Shown: positions 27,101 through 39,100 of the stretch, piece by piece
How the letters are laid out: every line of letters starts with the position of its first letter
Numbering within the stretch: the first letter of the stretch is position 1
Source: Sipunculus nudus
Taxonomy: Eukaryota; Annelida; Sipuncula; Golfingiida; Sipunculidae
NCBI GenBank assembly: GCA_026874595.1
Contig: CM049314.1
Location: 53,677,812-53,741,811 of the forward strand
Direction: 5' to 3'
Length of the DNA: 64,000 nt
Notes under the pieces: generated by a model
Database searches by the model: none
What the model saw: only the letters and a program-made list of their open reading frames with translations
What the model was told of the DNA's origin: nothing
Program-made: the position numbers and the translations under genes

Positions 27101-30100
27101 CTCACAGCAACCTAGTCCTCACAGTACCCTAATCTTCTTAGTACCCTAGTCCTCACAGTACCCTAGTCCTCACTACCCTAGTCCTCACAGTACCTAAGCC
27201 CTAACAGCCCCCAAGTCCTCACAGCAACCTAGTCCTCACAGCAACCTAGTCCTCTAAGTCTCCTAGTCCTCTTAGTACCCGAGTCCTCACAGTACCCTAA
27301 TCCTCACAGTACTTAAGCCCTAACAGCCCCCTAGTTCTCACAGTACCTTAGTCCTCACAGCAACCTAGTCCTCACAGTACCTTAGTCCTCACAGCACTCT
27401 AGTCCTCACAGTACCCTAGTCCTCTTAGTACCCTAGTCCTCACAGTACCTTAGTCCTCACAGCACTCTAGTCCTCACAGTACCCTAGTCCTCTTAGTACC
27501 CTAGTCCTCACAGTACCCTAATCCTCACAGTACCTAAGCTCTAACAGCCCCCTAGTCCTCACAGCCCCCTAGTCCTCACAGTACCTTAGTCCTCACAGTA
27601 CCCTAGTCCTCACAGTACCTAAGCCCTAACAGCCCCCAAGTCCTCACAGCAACCTAGTCCTCACAGCAACCTAGTCCTCTAAGTACCCTAGTCCTCTTAG
27701 TACCCGAGTCCTCACAGTACCCTAATCCTCACAGTACCTAAGCCCTAACAGCCCCCTAGTCCTCACAGTACCCTAGTCCTCACAGTACCTAAGCCCTAAC
27801 AGCCCCCTAGTCCTCACAGCAACCTAGTCCTCACAGTACCCTAATCCTCTTAGTACCCTAGTCCTCACAGTACCCTAATCTTCTTAGTACCCTAGTCCTC
27901 ACAGTACCCTAGTCCTCACTACCCTAGTCCTCACAGTACCTAAGCCCTAACAGCCCCCTAGTCCTCACAGCAACCTATTCCTCACAGAACCCTAGGCCTC
28001 TTAGTACCCTAGTCCTCACAGTACCCTAATCCTCACAGTACCCTAGTCCTCTAAGTACCCTAGTCCTCTTAGTACCCTAGTCCTCACAGTACCCTAGTTC
28101 TCACAGTGCCCTAGTCCTCACAGTACCTAAGCCCTAACAGCCCCCTAGTCCTCACAGCAACCTAGTCCTCACAGTACCCTAGTCCTCTTAGTACCCTAGT
28201 CCTCGCAGTACCTAAGCCCTATCAGCCCCCTAGTCCTCACAGTACCTTAGTCCTCAAAGCACCCTAGTCCTCTAAGTACCCTAGTCCTCTTAGTACCCTA
28301 GTCCTCACAGTACCCTAGTCCTCACAGTACCTAAGCCCTAACAGCCCCCAAGTCCTCACAGCAACCTAGTCCTCACAGCAACCTAGTCCTCTAAGTACCC
28401 GAGTCCTCTTAGTACCCGAGTCCTCACAGTACCCTAATCCTCACAGTACCTAAGCCCTAACAGCCCCCTAGTCCTCACAGTACCTTAGTCCTCACAGCAA
28501 CCTAGTCCTCTTAGTACCCTAGTCCTCACAGTACCCTAGTCCTCTTAGTACCCGAGTCCTCTTAGTACCCTAGTCCTCACAGTACCCTAGTCCTCTTAGT
28601 ACCCGAGTCCTCTAAGTACCCTAGTCCTCTTAGTACCCTAGTCCTCACAGTACCCTAGTCCTCACAGTACCCTAGTCCTCACAGTACCTAAGCCCTAACA
28701 GCCCCCAAGTCCTCACAGCAACCTAGTCCTCACAGCAACCTAGTCCTCTAAGTACCCGAGTCCTCTTAGTACCCGAGTCCTCACAGTACCCTAATCCTCA
28801 CAGTACCTAAGCCCTAACAGCCCCCTAGTCCTCACAGTACCTTAGTCCTCACAGCAACCTAGTCCTCTTAGTACCCTAGTCCTCACAGTACCCTAGTCCT
28901 CTTAGTACCCGAGTCCTCTTAGTACCCTAGTCCTCACAGTACCCTAGTCCTCTTAGTACCCGAGTCCTCTAAGTACCCTAGTCCTCTTAGTACCCTAGTC
29001 CTCACAGTACCCTAGTTCTCACAGTGCCCTAGTCCTCACAGTACCTAAGCCCTAACAGCCCCCTAGTCCTCACAGCAACCTAGTCCTCACAGTACCCTAG
29101 TCCTCTTAGTACCCTAGTCCTCGCAGTACCTAAGCCCTATCAGCCCCCTAGTCCTCACAGTACCTTAGTCCTCAAAGCGACCTAGTCCTCTAAGTACCCT
29201 AGTCCTCTTAGTACCCTAGTCCTCACAGTACCCTAGTCCTCACAGTACCTAAGCCCTAACAGCCCCCAAGTCCTCACAGCAACCTAGTCCTCACAGCAAC
29301 CTAGTCCTCTAAGTACCCGAGTCCTCTTAGTACCCGAGTCCTCACAGTACCCTAATCCTCACAGTACCTAAGCCCTAACAGCCCCCTAGTCCTCACAGTA
29401 CCTTAGTCCTCACAGCAACCTAGTCCTCTTAGTACCCTAGTCCTCACAGTACCCTAGTCCTCTTAGTACCCGAGTCCTCTTAGTACCCTAGTCCTCACAG
29501 TACCTAAGCCCTAACAGCCCCCTAGTCCTCACAGTACCTTAGTCCTCACAGCAACCTAGTCCTCACAGTACCTTAGTCCTCACAGCACCCTAGTCCTCTA
29601 AGTACCCTAGTCCTCTTAGTACCCTAGTCCTCACAGTACCCTAGTCCTCACAGTACCTAAGCCCTAACAGCCCCCAAGTCCTCACAGCAACCTAGTCCTC
29701 ACAGCAACCTAGTCCTCACGGCACCCTAGTCCTCTAAGTACCCTAGTCCTCTTAGTACCCGAGTCCTCACAGTACCCTAATCCTCACAGTACCTAAGCCC
29801 TAACAGCCCCCTAGGCCTCACAGTACCCGAGTCCTCACAGCAACCTAGTCCTCACAGTACCTTAGTCCTCACAGCACCTAAGTCCTCACAGTACCTTAGT
29901 CCTCACAGCAACCTAGTCCTCACAGTACCTTAGTCCTCTTAGTACCCTAGTCCTCACAGTACCCTAATCCTCACAGTACCTAAGCCCTAACAGCCCCCTA
30001 GTCCTCACAGCCCCCTAGTCCTCACAGCAACCTAGTCCTCACAGTACCCTAGTCCTCTTAGTAACCTAGTCCTCACAGTACCCTAGTCCTCACAGTACCT

Positions 30101-33100
30101 AAGCCCTAACAGCCCCCTATTCCTCACAGCAACCTAGTCCTCACAGTACCCTAGTCCTCTTAGTACCCTAGTCCTCACAGTACCCTAGTCCTCTTAATAC
30201 CCGAGTCCTCACAGTACCCTAGTCCTCACAGTACCCTAGTCCTCACTACCCTAGTCCTCACAGTACCTAAGCCCTAACAGCCCCCTAGTCCTCACAGCAA
30301 CCTAGTCCTCACAGTACCCTAGGCCTCTTAGTACCCTAGTCCTCACAGTACCCTAATCCTCACAGTACCCTAGTCCTCTAAGTACCCTAGTCCTCTTAGT
30401 ACCCTAGTCCTCACAGTACCCTAGTCCTCACAGTACCCTAGTCCTCACTACCCTGGTCCTCACAGTACCTAAGCCCTAACAGCCCCCTAGTCCTCACAGC
30501 AACCTAGTCCTTACAGTACCCTAGTCCTCTTAGTACCCTAGTCCTCACAGTACCCTAGTCCTCTTAGTACCCGAGTCCTCACAGTACCCTAATCCTCACA
30601 GTACCCTAGTCCTCTAAGTACCCTAGTCCTCTTAGTACCCTAGTCCTCACAGTACCCTAGTTCTCACAGTGCCCTAGTCCTCACAGTACCTAAGCCCTAA
30701 CAGCCCCCTAGTCCTCACAGCAACCTAGTCCTCACAGTACCCTAGTCCTCTTAGTACCCTAGTCCTCGCAGTACCTAAGCCCTAACAGCCCCCTAGTCCT
30801 CACAGTACCTTAGTCCTCACAGCACCCTAGTCCTCTAAGTACCCTAGTCCTCTTAGTACCCTAGTCCTCACAGTACCCGAGTCCTCACAGTACCCTAATC
30901 CTCACAGTACCTAAGCCCTAACAGCCCCCTAGTCCTCACAGCAACCTAGTCCTCACAGTACCCTAGTCCTCTTAGTACCCTAGTCCTCGCAGTACCTAAG
31001 CCCTAACAGCCCCCAAGTCCTCACAGCAACCTAGTCCTCACAGCAACCTAGTCCTCTAAGTACCCGAGTCCTCTTAGTACCCGAGTCCTCACAGTACCCT
31101 AATCCTCACAGTACCTAAGCCCTAACAGCCCCCTAGTCCTCACAGTACCTTAGTCCTCACAGCAACCTAGTCCTCTTAGTACCCTAGTCCTCACAGTACC
31201 CTAGTCCTCTTAGTACCCGAGTCCTCTTAGTACCCTAGTCCTCACAGTACCCTAGTCCTCTTAGTACCCGAGTCCTCTAAGTACCCTAGTCCTCTTAGTA
31301 CCCTAGTCCTCACAGTACCCTAGTCCTCACAGTACCCTAGTCCTCACAGTACCTAAGCCCTAACAGCCCCCAAGTCCTCACAGCAACCTAGTCCTCACAG
31401 CAACCTAGTCCTCTAAGTACCCGAGTCCTCTTAGTACCCGAGTCCTCACAGTACCCTAATCCTCACAGTACCTAAGCCCTAACAGCCCCCTAGTCCTCAC
31501 AGTACCTTAGTCCTCACAGCAACCTAGTCCTCTTAGTACCCTAGTCCTCACAGTACCCTAGTCCTCTTAGTACCCGAGTCCTCTTAGTACCCTAGTCCTC
31601 ACAGTACCCTAGTCCTCTTAGTACCCGAGTCCTCTAAGTACCCTAGTCCTCTTAGTACCCTAGTCCTCACAGTACCCTAGTTCTCACAGTGCCCTAGTCC
31701 TCACAGTACCTAAGCCCTAACAGCCCCCTAGTCCTCACAGCAACCTAGTCCTCACAGTACCCTAGTCCTCTTAGTACCCTAGTCCTCGCAGTACCTAAGC
31801 CCTATCAGCCCCCTAGTCCTCACAGTACCTTAGTCCTCAAAGCGACCTAGTCCTCTAAGTACCCTAGTCCTCTTAGTACCCTAGTCCTCACAGTACCCTA
31901 GTCCTCACAGTACCTAAGCCCTAACAGCCCCCAAGTCCTCACAGCAACCTAGTCCTCACAGCAACCTAGTCCTCTAAGTACCCGAGTCCTCTTAGTACCC
32001 GAGTCCTCACAGTACCCTAATCCTCACAGTACCTAAGCCCTAACAGCCCCCTAGTCCTCACAGTACCTTAGTCCTCACAGCAACCTAGTCCTCTTAGTAC
32101 CCTAGTCCTCACAGTACCCTAGTCCTCTTAGTACCCGAGTCCTCTTAGTACCCTAGTCCTCACAGTACCTAAGCCCTAACAGCCCCCTAGTCCTCACAGT
32201 ACCTTAGTCCTCACAGCAACCTAGTCCTCACAGTACCTTAGTCCTCACAGCACCCTAGTCCTCTAAGTACCCTAGTCCTCTTAGTACCCTAGTCCTCACA
32301 GTACCCTAGTCCTCACAGTACCTAAGCCCTAACAGCCCCCAAGTCCTCACAGCAACCTAGTCCTCACAGCAACCTAGTCCTCACGGCACCCTAGTCCTCT
32401 AAGTACCCTAGTCCTCTTAGTACCCGAGTCCTCACAGTACCCTAATCCTCACAGTACCTAAGCCCTAACAGCCCCCTAGGCCTCACAGTACCCGAGTCCT
32501 CACAGCAACCTAGTCCTCACAGTACCTTAGTCCTCACAGCACCTAAGTCCTCACAGTACCTTAGTCCTCACAGCAACCTAGTCCTCACAGTACCTTAGTC
32601 CTCTTAGTACCCTAGTCCTCACAGTACCCTAATCCTCACAGTACCTAAGCCCTAACAGCCCCCTAGTCCTCACAGCCCCCTAGTCCTCACAGCAACCTAG
32701 TCCTCACAGTACCCTAGTCCTCTTAGTAACCTAGTCCTCACAGTACCCTAGTCCTCACAGTACCTAAGCCCTAACAGCCCCCTATTCCTCACAGCAACCT
32801 AGTCCTCACAGTACCCTAGTCCTCTTAGTACCCTAGTCCTCACAGTACCCTAGTCCTCTTAATACCCGAGTCCTCACAGTACCCTAGTCCTCACAGTACC
32901 CTAGTCCTCACTACCCTAGTCCTCACAGTACCTAAGCCCTAACAGCCCCCTAGTCCTCACAGCAACCTAGTCCTCACAGTACCCTAGGCCTCTTAGTACC
33001 CTAGTCCTCACAGTACCCTAATCCTCACAGTACCCTAGTCCTCTAAGTACCCTAGTCCTCTTAGTACCCTAGTCCTCACAGTACCCTAGTCCTCACAGTA

Positions 33101-36100
33101 CCCTAGTCCTCACTACCCTGGTCCTCACAGTACCTAAGCCCTAACAGCCCCCTAGTCCTCACAGCAACCTAGTCCTTACAGTACCCTAGTCCTCTTAGTA
33201 CCCTAGTCCTCACAGTACCCTAGTCCTCTTAGTACCCGAGTCCTCACAGTACCCTAATCCTCACAGTACCCTAGTCCTCTAAGTACCCTAGTCCTCTTAG
33301 TACCCTAGTCCTCACAGTACCCTAGTTCTCACAGTGCCCTAGTCCTCACAGTACCTAAGCCCTAACAGCCCCCTAGTCCTCACAGCAACCTAGTCCTCAC
33401 AGTACCCTAGTCCTCTTAGTACCCTAGTCCTCGCAGTACCTAAGCCCTAACAGCCCCCTAGTCCTCACAGTACCTTAGTCCTCACAGCACCCTAGTCCTC
33501 TAAGTACCCTAGTCCTCTTAGTACCCTAGTCCTCACAGTACCCGAGTCCTCACAGTACCCTAATCCTCACAGTACCTAAGCCCTAACAGCCCCCTAGTCC
33601 TCACAGTACCTTAGTCCTCACAGCAACCTAGTCCTCACAGTACCTTAGTCCTCACAGCACTCTAGTCCTCACAGTACCCTAGTCCTCTTAGTACCCTAGT
33701 CCTCACAGTACCCTAGTCCTCTTAGTACCCTAGTCCTCACAGTACCCTAATCCTCACAGTACCTAAGCTCTAACAGCCCCCTAGTCCTCACAGCCCCCTA
33801 GTCCTCACAGTACCTTAGTCCTCACAGTACCCTAGTCCTCACAGTACCTAAGCCCTAACAGCCCCCAAGTCCTCACAGCAACCTAGTCCTCACAGCAACC
33901 TAGTCCTCTAAGTACCCTAGTCCTCTTAGTACCCGAGTCCTCACAGTACCCTAATCCTCATAGTACCTAAGCCCTAACAGCCCCCTAGTCCTCACAGTAC
34001 CCTAGTCCTCACAGTACCTAAGCCCTAACAGCCCCCTAGTCCTCACAGTACCTTAGTCCTCACAGCAACCTAGTCCTCACAGTACCTTAGTCCTCACAGC
34101 ACCCTAGTCCTCTAAGTACCCTAGTCCTCTTAGTACCCTAGTCCTCACAGTACCCTAGTCCTCACAGTACCTAAGCCCTAACAGCCCCCAAGTCCTCACA
34201 GCAACCTAGTCCTCACAGCAACCTAGTCCTCTAAGTACCCTAGTCCTCTTAGTACCCGAGTCCTCACAGTACCCTAATCCTCACAGTACCTAAGCCCTAA
34301 CAGCCCCCTAGTTCTCACAGTACCTTAGTCCTCACAGCAACCTAGTCCTCACAGTACCTTAGTCCTCACAGTACCCTAGTCCTCACATTACCTAAGCCCT
34401 AACAGCCCCCAAGTCCTCACAGCAACCTAGTCCTCACAGCAACCTAGTCCTCTAAGTACCCTAGTCCTCTTAGTACCCGAGTCCTCACAGTACCCTAATC
34501 CTCATAGTACCTAAGCCCTAACAGCCCCCTAGTCCTCACAGTACCCTAGTCCTCACAGTACCTAAGCCCTAACAGCCCCCTAGTCCTCACAGTACCTTAG
34601 TCCTCACAGCAACCTAGTCCTCACAGTACCTTAGTCCTCACAGCACCCTAGTCCTCTAAGTACCCTAGTCCTCTTAGTACCCTAGTCCTCACAGTACCCT
34701 AGTCCTCACAGTACCTAAGCCCTAACAGCCCCCAAGTCCTCACAGCAACCTAGTCCTCACAGCAACCTAGTCCTCTAAGTACCCTAGTCCTCTTAGTACC
34801 CGAGTCCTCACAGTACCCTAATCCTCACAGTACCTAAGCCCTAACAGCCCCCTAGTTCTCACAGTACCTTAGTCCTCACAGCAACCTAGTCCTCACAGTA
34901 CCTTAGTCCTCACAGCACTCTAGTCCTCACAGTACCCTAATCCTCACAGTACCTAAGCCCTAACAGCCCCCTAGTTCTCACAGTACCTTAGTCCTCACAG
35001 CAACCTAGTCCTCACAGTACCTTAGTCCTCACAGCACTCTAGTCCTCACAGTACCCTAGTCCTCTTAGTACCCTAGTCCTCACAGTACCCTAATCCTCAC
35101 AGTACCTAAGCCCTAACAGCCCCCTAGTCCTCACAGCCCCCTAGTCCTCACAGTACCTTAGTCCTCACAGTACCCTAGTCCTCACATTACCTAAGCCCTA
35201 ACAGCCCCCAAGTCCTCACAGCAACTAGTCCTCACAGCAACCTAGTCCTCTAAGTACCCTAGTCCTCTTAGTACCCTAGTCCTCACAGTACCCTAATCCT
35301 CACAGTACCTAAGCCCTAACAGCCCCCTAGTCCTCACAGTACCTTAGTCCTCACAGCAACCTAGTCCCCACAGTACCTTAGTCCTCACAGCACTCTAGTC
35401 CTCACAGTACCCTAGTCCTCTTAGTACCCTAGTCCTCACAGTACCCTAATCCTCACAGTACCTAAGCCCTAACAGCCCCCTAGTCCTCACAGTACTTTAG
35501 TCCTCACAGCCCCTAGTCCTCACAGTACCTTAGTCCTCACAGCACCCTAGTCCTCTAAGTACCCTAGTCCTCTTAGTACCCTAGTCCTCACAGTACCTAA
35601 GCCCTAACAGCCCACAAATCCTCACAGCAACCTAGTCCTCACAGCAACCTAGTCCTCTAAGTACCCCAGTCCTCTTAGTACCCTAGTCCTCACAGTACCC
35701 TAGTCCTCACAGTACCTAAGCCCTAACAGCCCCCAAGTCCTCCGAGCAACCTAGTCCTCACAGCAACCTAGTCCTCTAAGTACCCTAGTCCTCTTAGTAC
35801 CCTAGTCCTCACAGTACCCTAGTCCTCACAGTACCTAAGCCCTAACAGCCCCCAAGTCCTCACAGCAACCTAGTCCTCACAGCAACCTAGTCCTCTAAGT
35901 ACCCTAGTCCTCTTAGTACCCTAGTCCTCAAAGTACCTTAGTCCTCACAGAAACCTAGTCCTCACAGTACCTTAGTCCTCACAGCACCCTAGTCCTCTAA
36001 GTACCCTAGTCCTCTTAGAACCCTAGTCCTCTTAGTACCCGAGTCCTCACAGTACCCTAGTCCTCACAGCAACCAAGTCCTCACAGCAACTTAGTCCTCA

Positions 36101-39100
36101 CAGCAACCTAGTCCTCCAAGTACCCTAGTCCTCTAAGTACCCTAATCCTCTTAGTACCTGAGTCTTCACAGTACCCTAGTCCTCACAGTACCTAAGCCCT
36201 AACAGCCCCCTAGTCCTCACAGTACCTTAGTCCTCACAGCACCCTAGTCCTCTAAGTACCCTAGTCCTCTTAGTACCCTAGTCCTCTTAGTACCTGAGTC
36301 CTCACAGTACCCTAGTCCTCACAGTACCTAAGCTCTAACAGCCCCCAAGTCCTCACAGCAACCTATTCCTCACAGCAACCTAGTCCTCTAAGTACCCTAG
36401 TCCTCTTAGTACCCTAGTCCTCACAGTACCTAAGCCCTAACAGCCCCCAAGTCCTCACAGCAACCTAGTCCTCACAGCAACCTAGTCCTCTAAGTACCCT
36501 ATTCCTCTTAGTACCCTAGTCCTCACAGTACCCTAGTCCTCACTGTACCTAAGCCCTAACAGCCCCCTAGTCCTCACAGCAACCTAGTCCTCACAGCACC
36601 CTAGTCCTCTAAGTACCCTAGTCCTCTTAGTACCCTAGTCCTCACAGTACCCTAGTCCTCACAGTACCCTAATCCTCGCAGTACCTAAGCCCTAACAGCC
36701 CCCTAGTCCTCACAGTACCTTAGTCCTCACAGCAACCTAGTCCTCTTAGTACCTTAGTCCTCACAGCACCCTAGTCCTCTAAGTACCCTAGTCCTCACAG
36801 TTCCTAAGCCCTAACAGCCCCCAAGTCCTCACAGCAACCTAGTCCTCACAGCACCCTAGTCCTCTAAGTACCCTAGTCCTCTTAGTACCCGAGTCCTCAC
36901 AGTACCCTAATCCTCACAGTACCTAAGCCCTAACAGCCCCCTAGGCCTCACAGTACCCGAGTCCTCACAGCAACCTAGTCCTCACAGTACCTTAGTCCTC
37001 ACAGCACCTAAGTCCTCACAGTACCTTAGTCCTCACAGCAACCTAGTCCTCACAGTACCTTAGTCCTCACAGCACTCTAGTCCTCACAGTACCCTAGTCC
37101 TCTTAGTACCCTAGTCCTCACAGTACCCTAATCCTCACAGTACCTAAGCCCTAACAGCCCCCTAGTCCTCACAGCCCCCTAGTCCTCACAGTACCTTAGT
37201 CCTCACAGTACCCTAGTCCTCACAGTACCTAAGCCCTAACAGCCCCCAAGTCCTCACAGCAACCTAGTCCTCACGGCACCCTAGTCCTCTAAGTACCCTA
37301 GTCCTCTTAGTACCCGAGTCCTCACAGTACCCTAATCCTCACAGTACCTAAGCCCTAACAGCCCCCTAGGCCTCACAGTACCCTAGTCCTCACAGCAACC
37401 TAGTCCTCACAGTACCTTAGTCCTCACAGCACCTAAGTCCTCACAGTACCTTAGTCCTCACAGCAACCTAGTCCTCACAGTACCTTAGTCCTCACAGCAC
37501 TCTAGTCCTCACAGTACCCTAGTCCTCTTAGTACCCTAGTCCTCACAGTACCCTAATCCTCACAGTACCTAAGCCCTAACAGCCCCCTAGTCCTCACAGT
37601 ACCTTAGTCCTCACAGTACCCTTGTCCTCACAGTACCTAAGCCCTAACAGCCCCCAAGTCCTCACAGCAACCTAGTCCTCACGGCACCCTAGTCCTCTAA
37701 GTACCCTAGTCCTCTTAGTACCCGAGTCCTCACAGTACCCTAGTCCTCACAGTACCTAAGCCCTAACAGCCCCCTAGTCCTCACAGCAACCTAGTCCTCA
37801 CAGTACCCTAGTCCTCACAGTACCTAAGCACTAACAGCCCCCTAGTCCTCACAGTAACCTAGTCCTCACAGTACCCTAGTCCTCTTAGTACTCTAGTCCT
37901 CACAGTACCCTAGTCCTCACAGTACCCTAGTCCTCACAGTACCTAAGCCGTAACAGCCCCCTAGTCCTCACAGTACCTTAGTCCTCACAGCAACCTAGTC
38001 CTCACAGTACCCTAGTCCTCAAAGTACCCTAGTCCTCTTAGTAACCTAGTCCTCACAGTACCCTAGTCCTCACAGTACCTAAGCCCTAACAGCACCCTAG
38101 TCCTCATAGTACCCTAGTCCTCACAGCACCCCAGTCCTGAAAGCACCTTAGTCCTAACAGCACCCCAGTCCTCAAAGCACCCTAGTCTTCACAGTACCCT
38201 AGTCCTCTAAGTACCTTAGTCCTCATAGCACCCTAGTCCCCACAGCACCCTATTCCTCACAGCACCCTATTCCTCACAGCACCCTATTCCTCACAGCACC
38301 CTAGTCCTCACAGTACCCTAGTCCTCAAAGCACCCTAGTCCTCACAGCACCCTAGTCCTCACAGTACCTTAGTCCTCACAGTACCCTTGTCCTCACAGTA
38401 CCTAAGCCCTAACAGCCCCCAAGTCCTCACAGCAACCTAGTCCTCACGGCACCCTAGTCCTCTAAGTACCCTAGTCCTCTTAGTACCCGAGTCCTCACAG
38501 TACCCTAGTCCTCACAGTACCTAAGCCCTAACAGCCCCCTAGTCCTCACAGCAACCTAGTCCTCACAGTACCCTAGTCCTCACAGTACCTATGCCCTAAC
38601 AGCCCCCTAGTCCTCACAGCAACCTAGTCCTCACAGTACCCTAATCCTCTTAGTACCCTAGTCCTCACAGTACCCTAATCTTCTTAGTACCCGAGTCCTC
38701 ACAGTACCCTAGTCCTCACAGTACCTAAGCACTAACAGCCCCCTAGTCCTCACAGTAACCTAGTCCTCACAGTACCCTAGTCCTCTTAGTACTCTAGTCC
38801 TCACAGTACCCTAGTCCTCACAGTACCCTAGTCCTCACAGTACCTAAGCCGTAACAGCCCCCTAGTCCTCACAGTACCTTAGTCCTCACAGCAACCTAGT
38901 CCTCACAGTACCCTAGTCCTCAAAGTACCCTAGTCCTCTTAGTAACCTAGTCCTCACAGTACCCTAGTCCTCACAGTACCTAAGCCCTAACAGCACCCTA
39001 GTCCTCATAGTACCCTAGTCCTCACAGCACCCCAGTCCTGAAAGCACCTTAGTCCTAACAGCACCCCAGTCCTCAAAGCACCCTAGTCTTCACAGTACCC

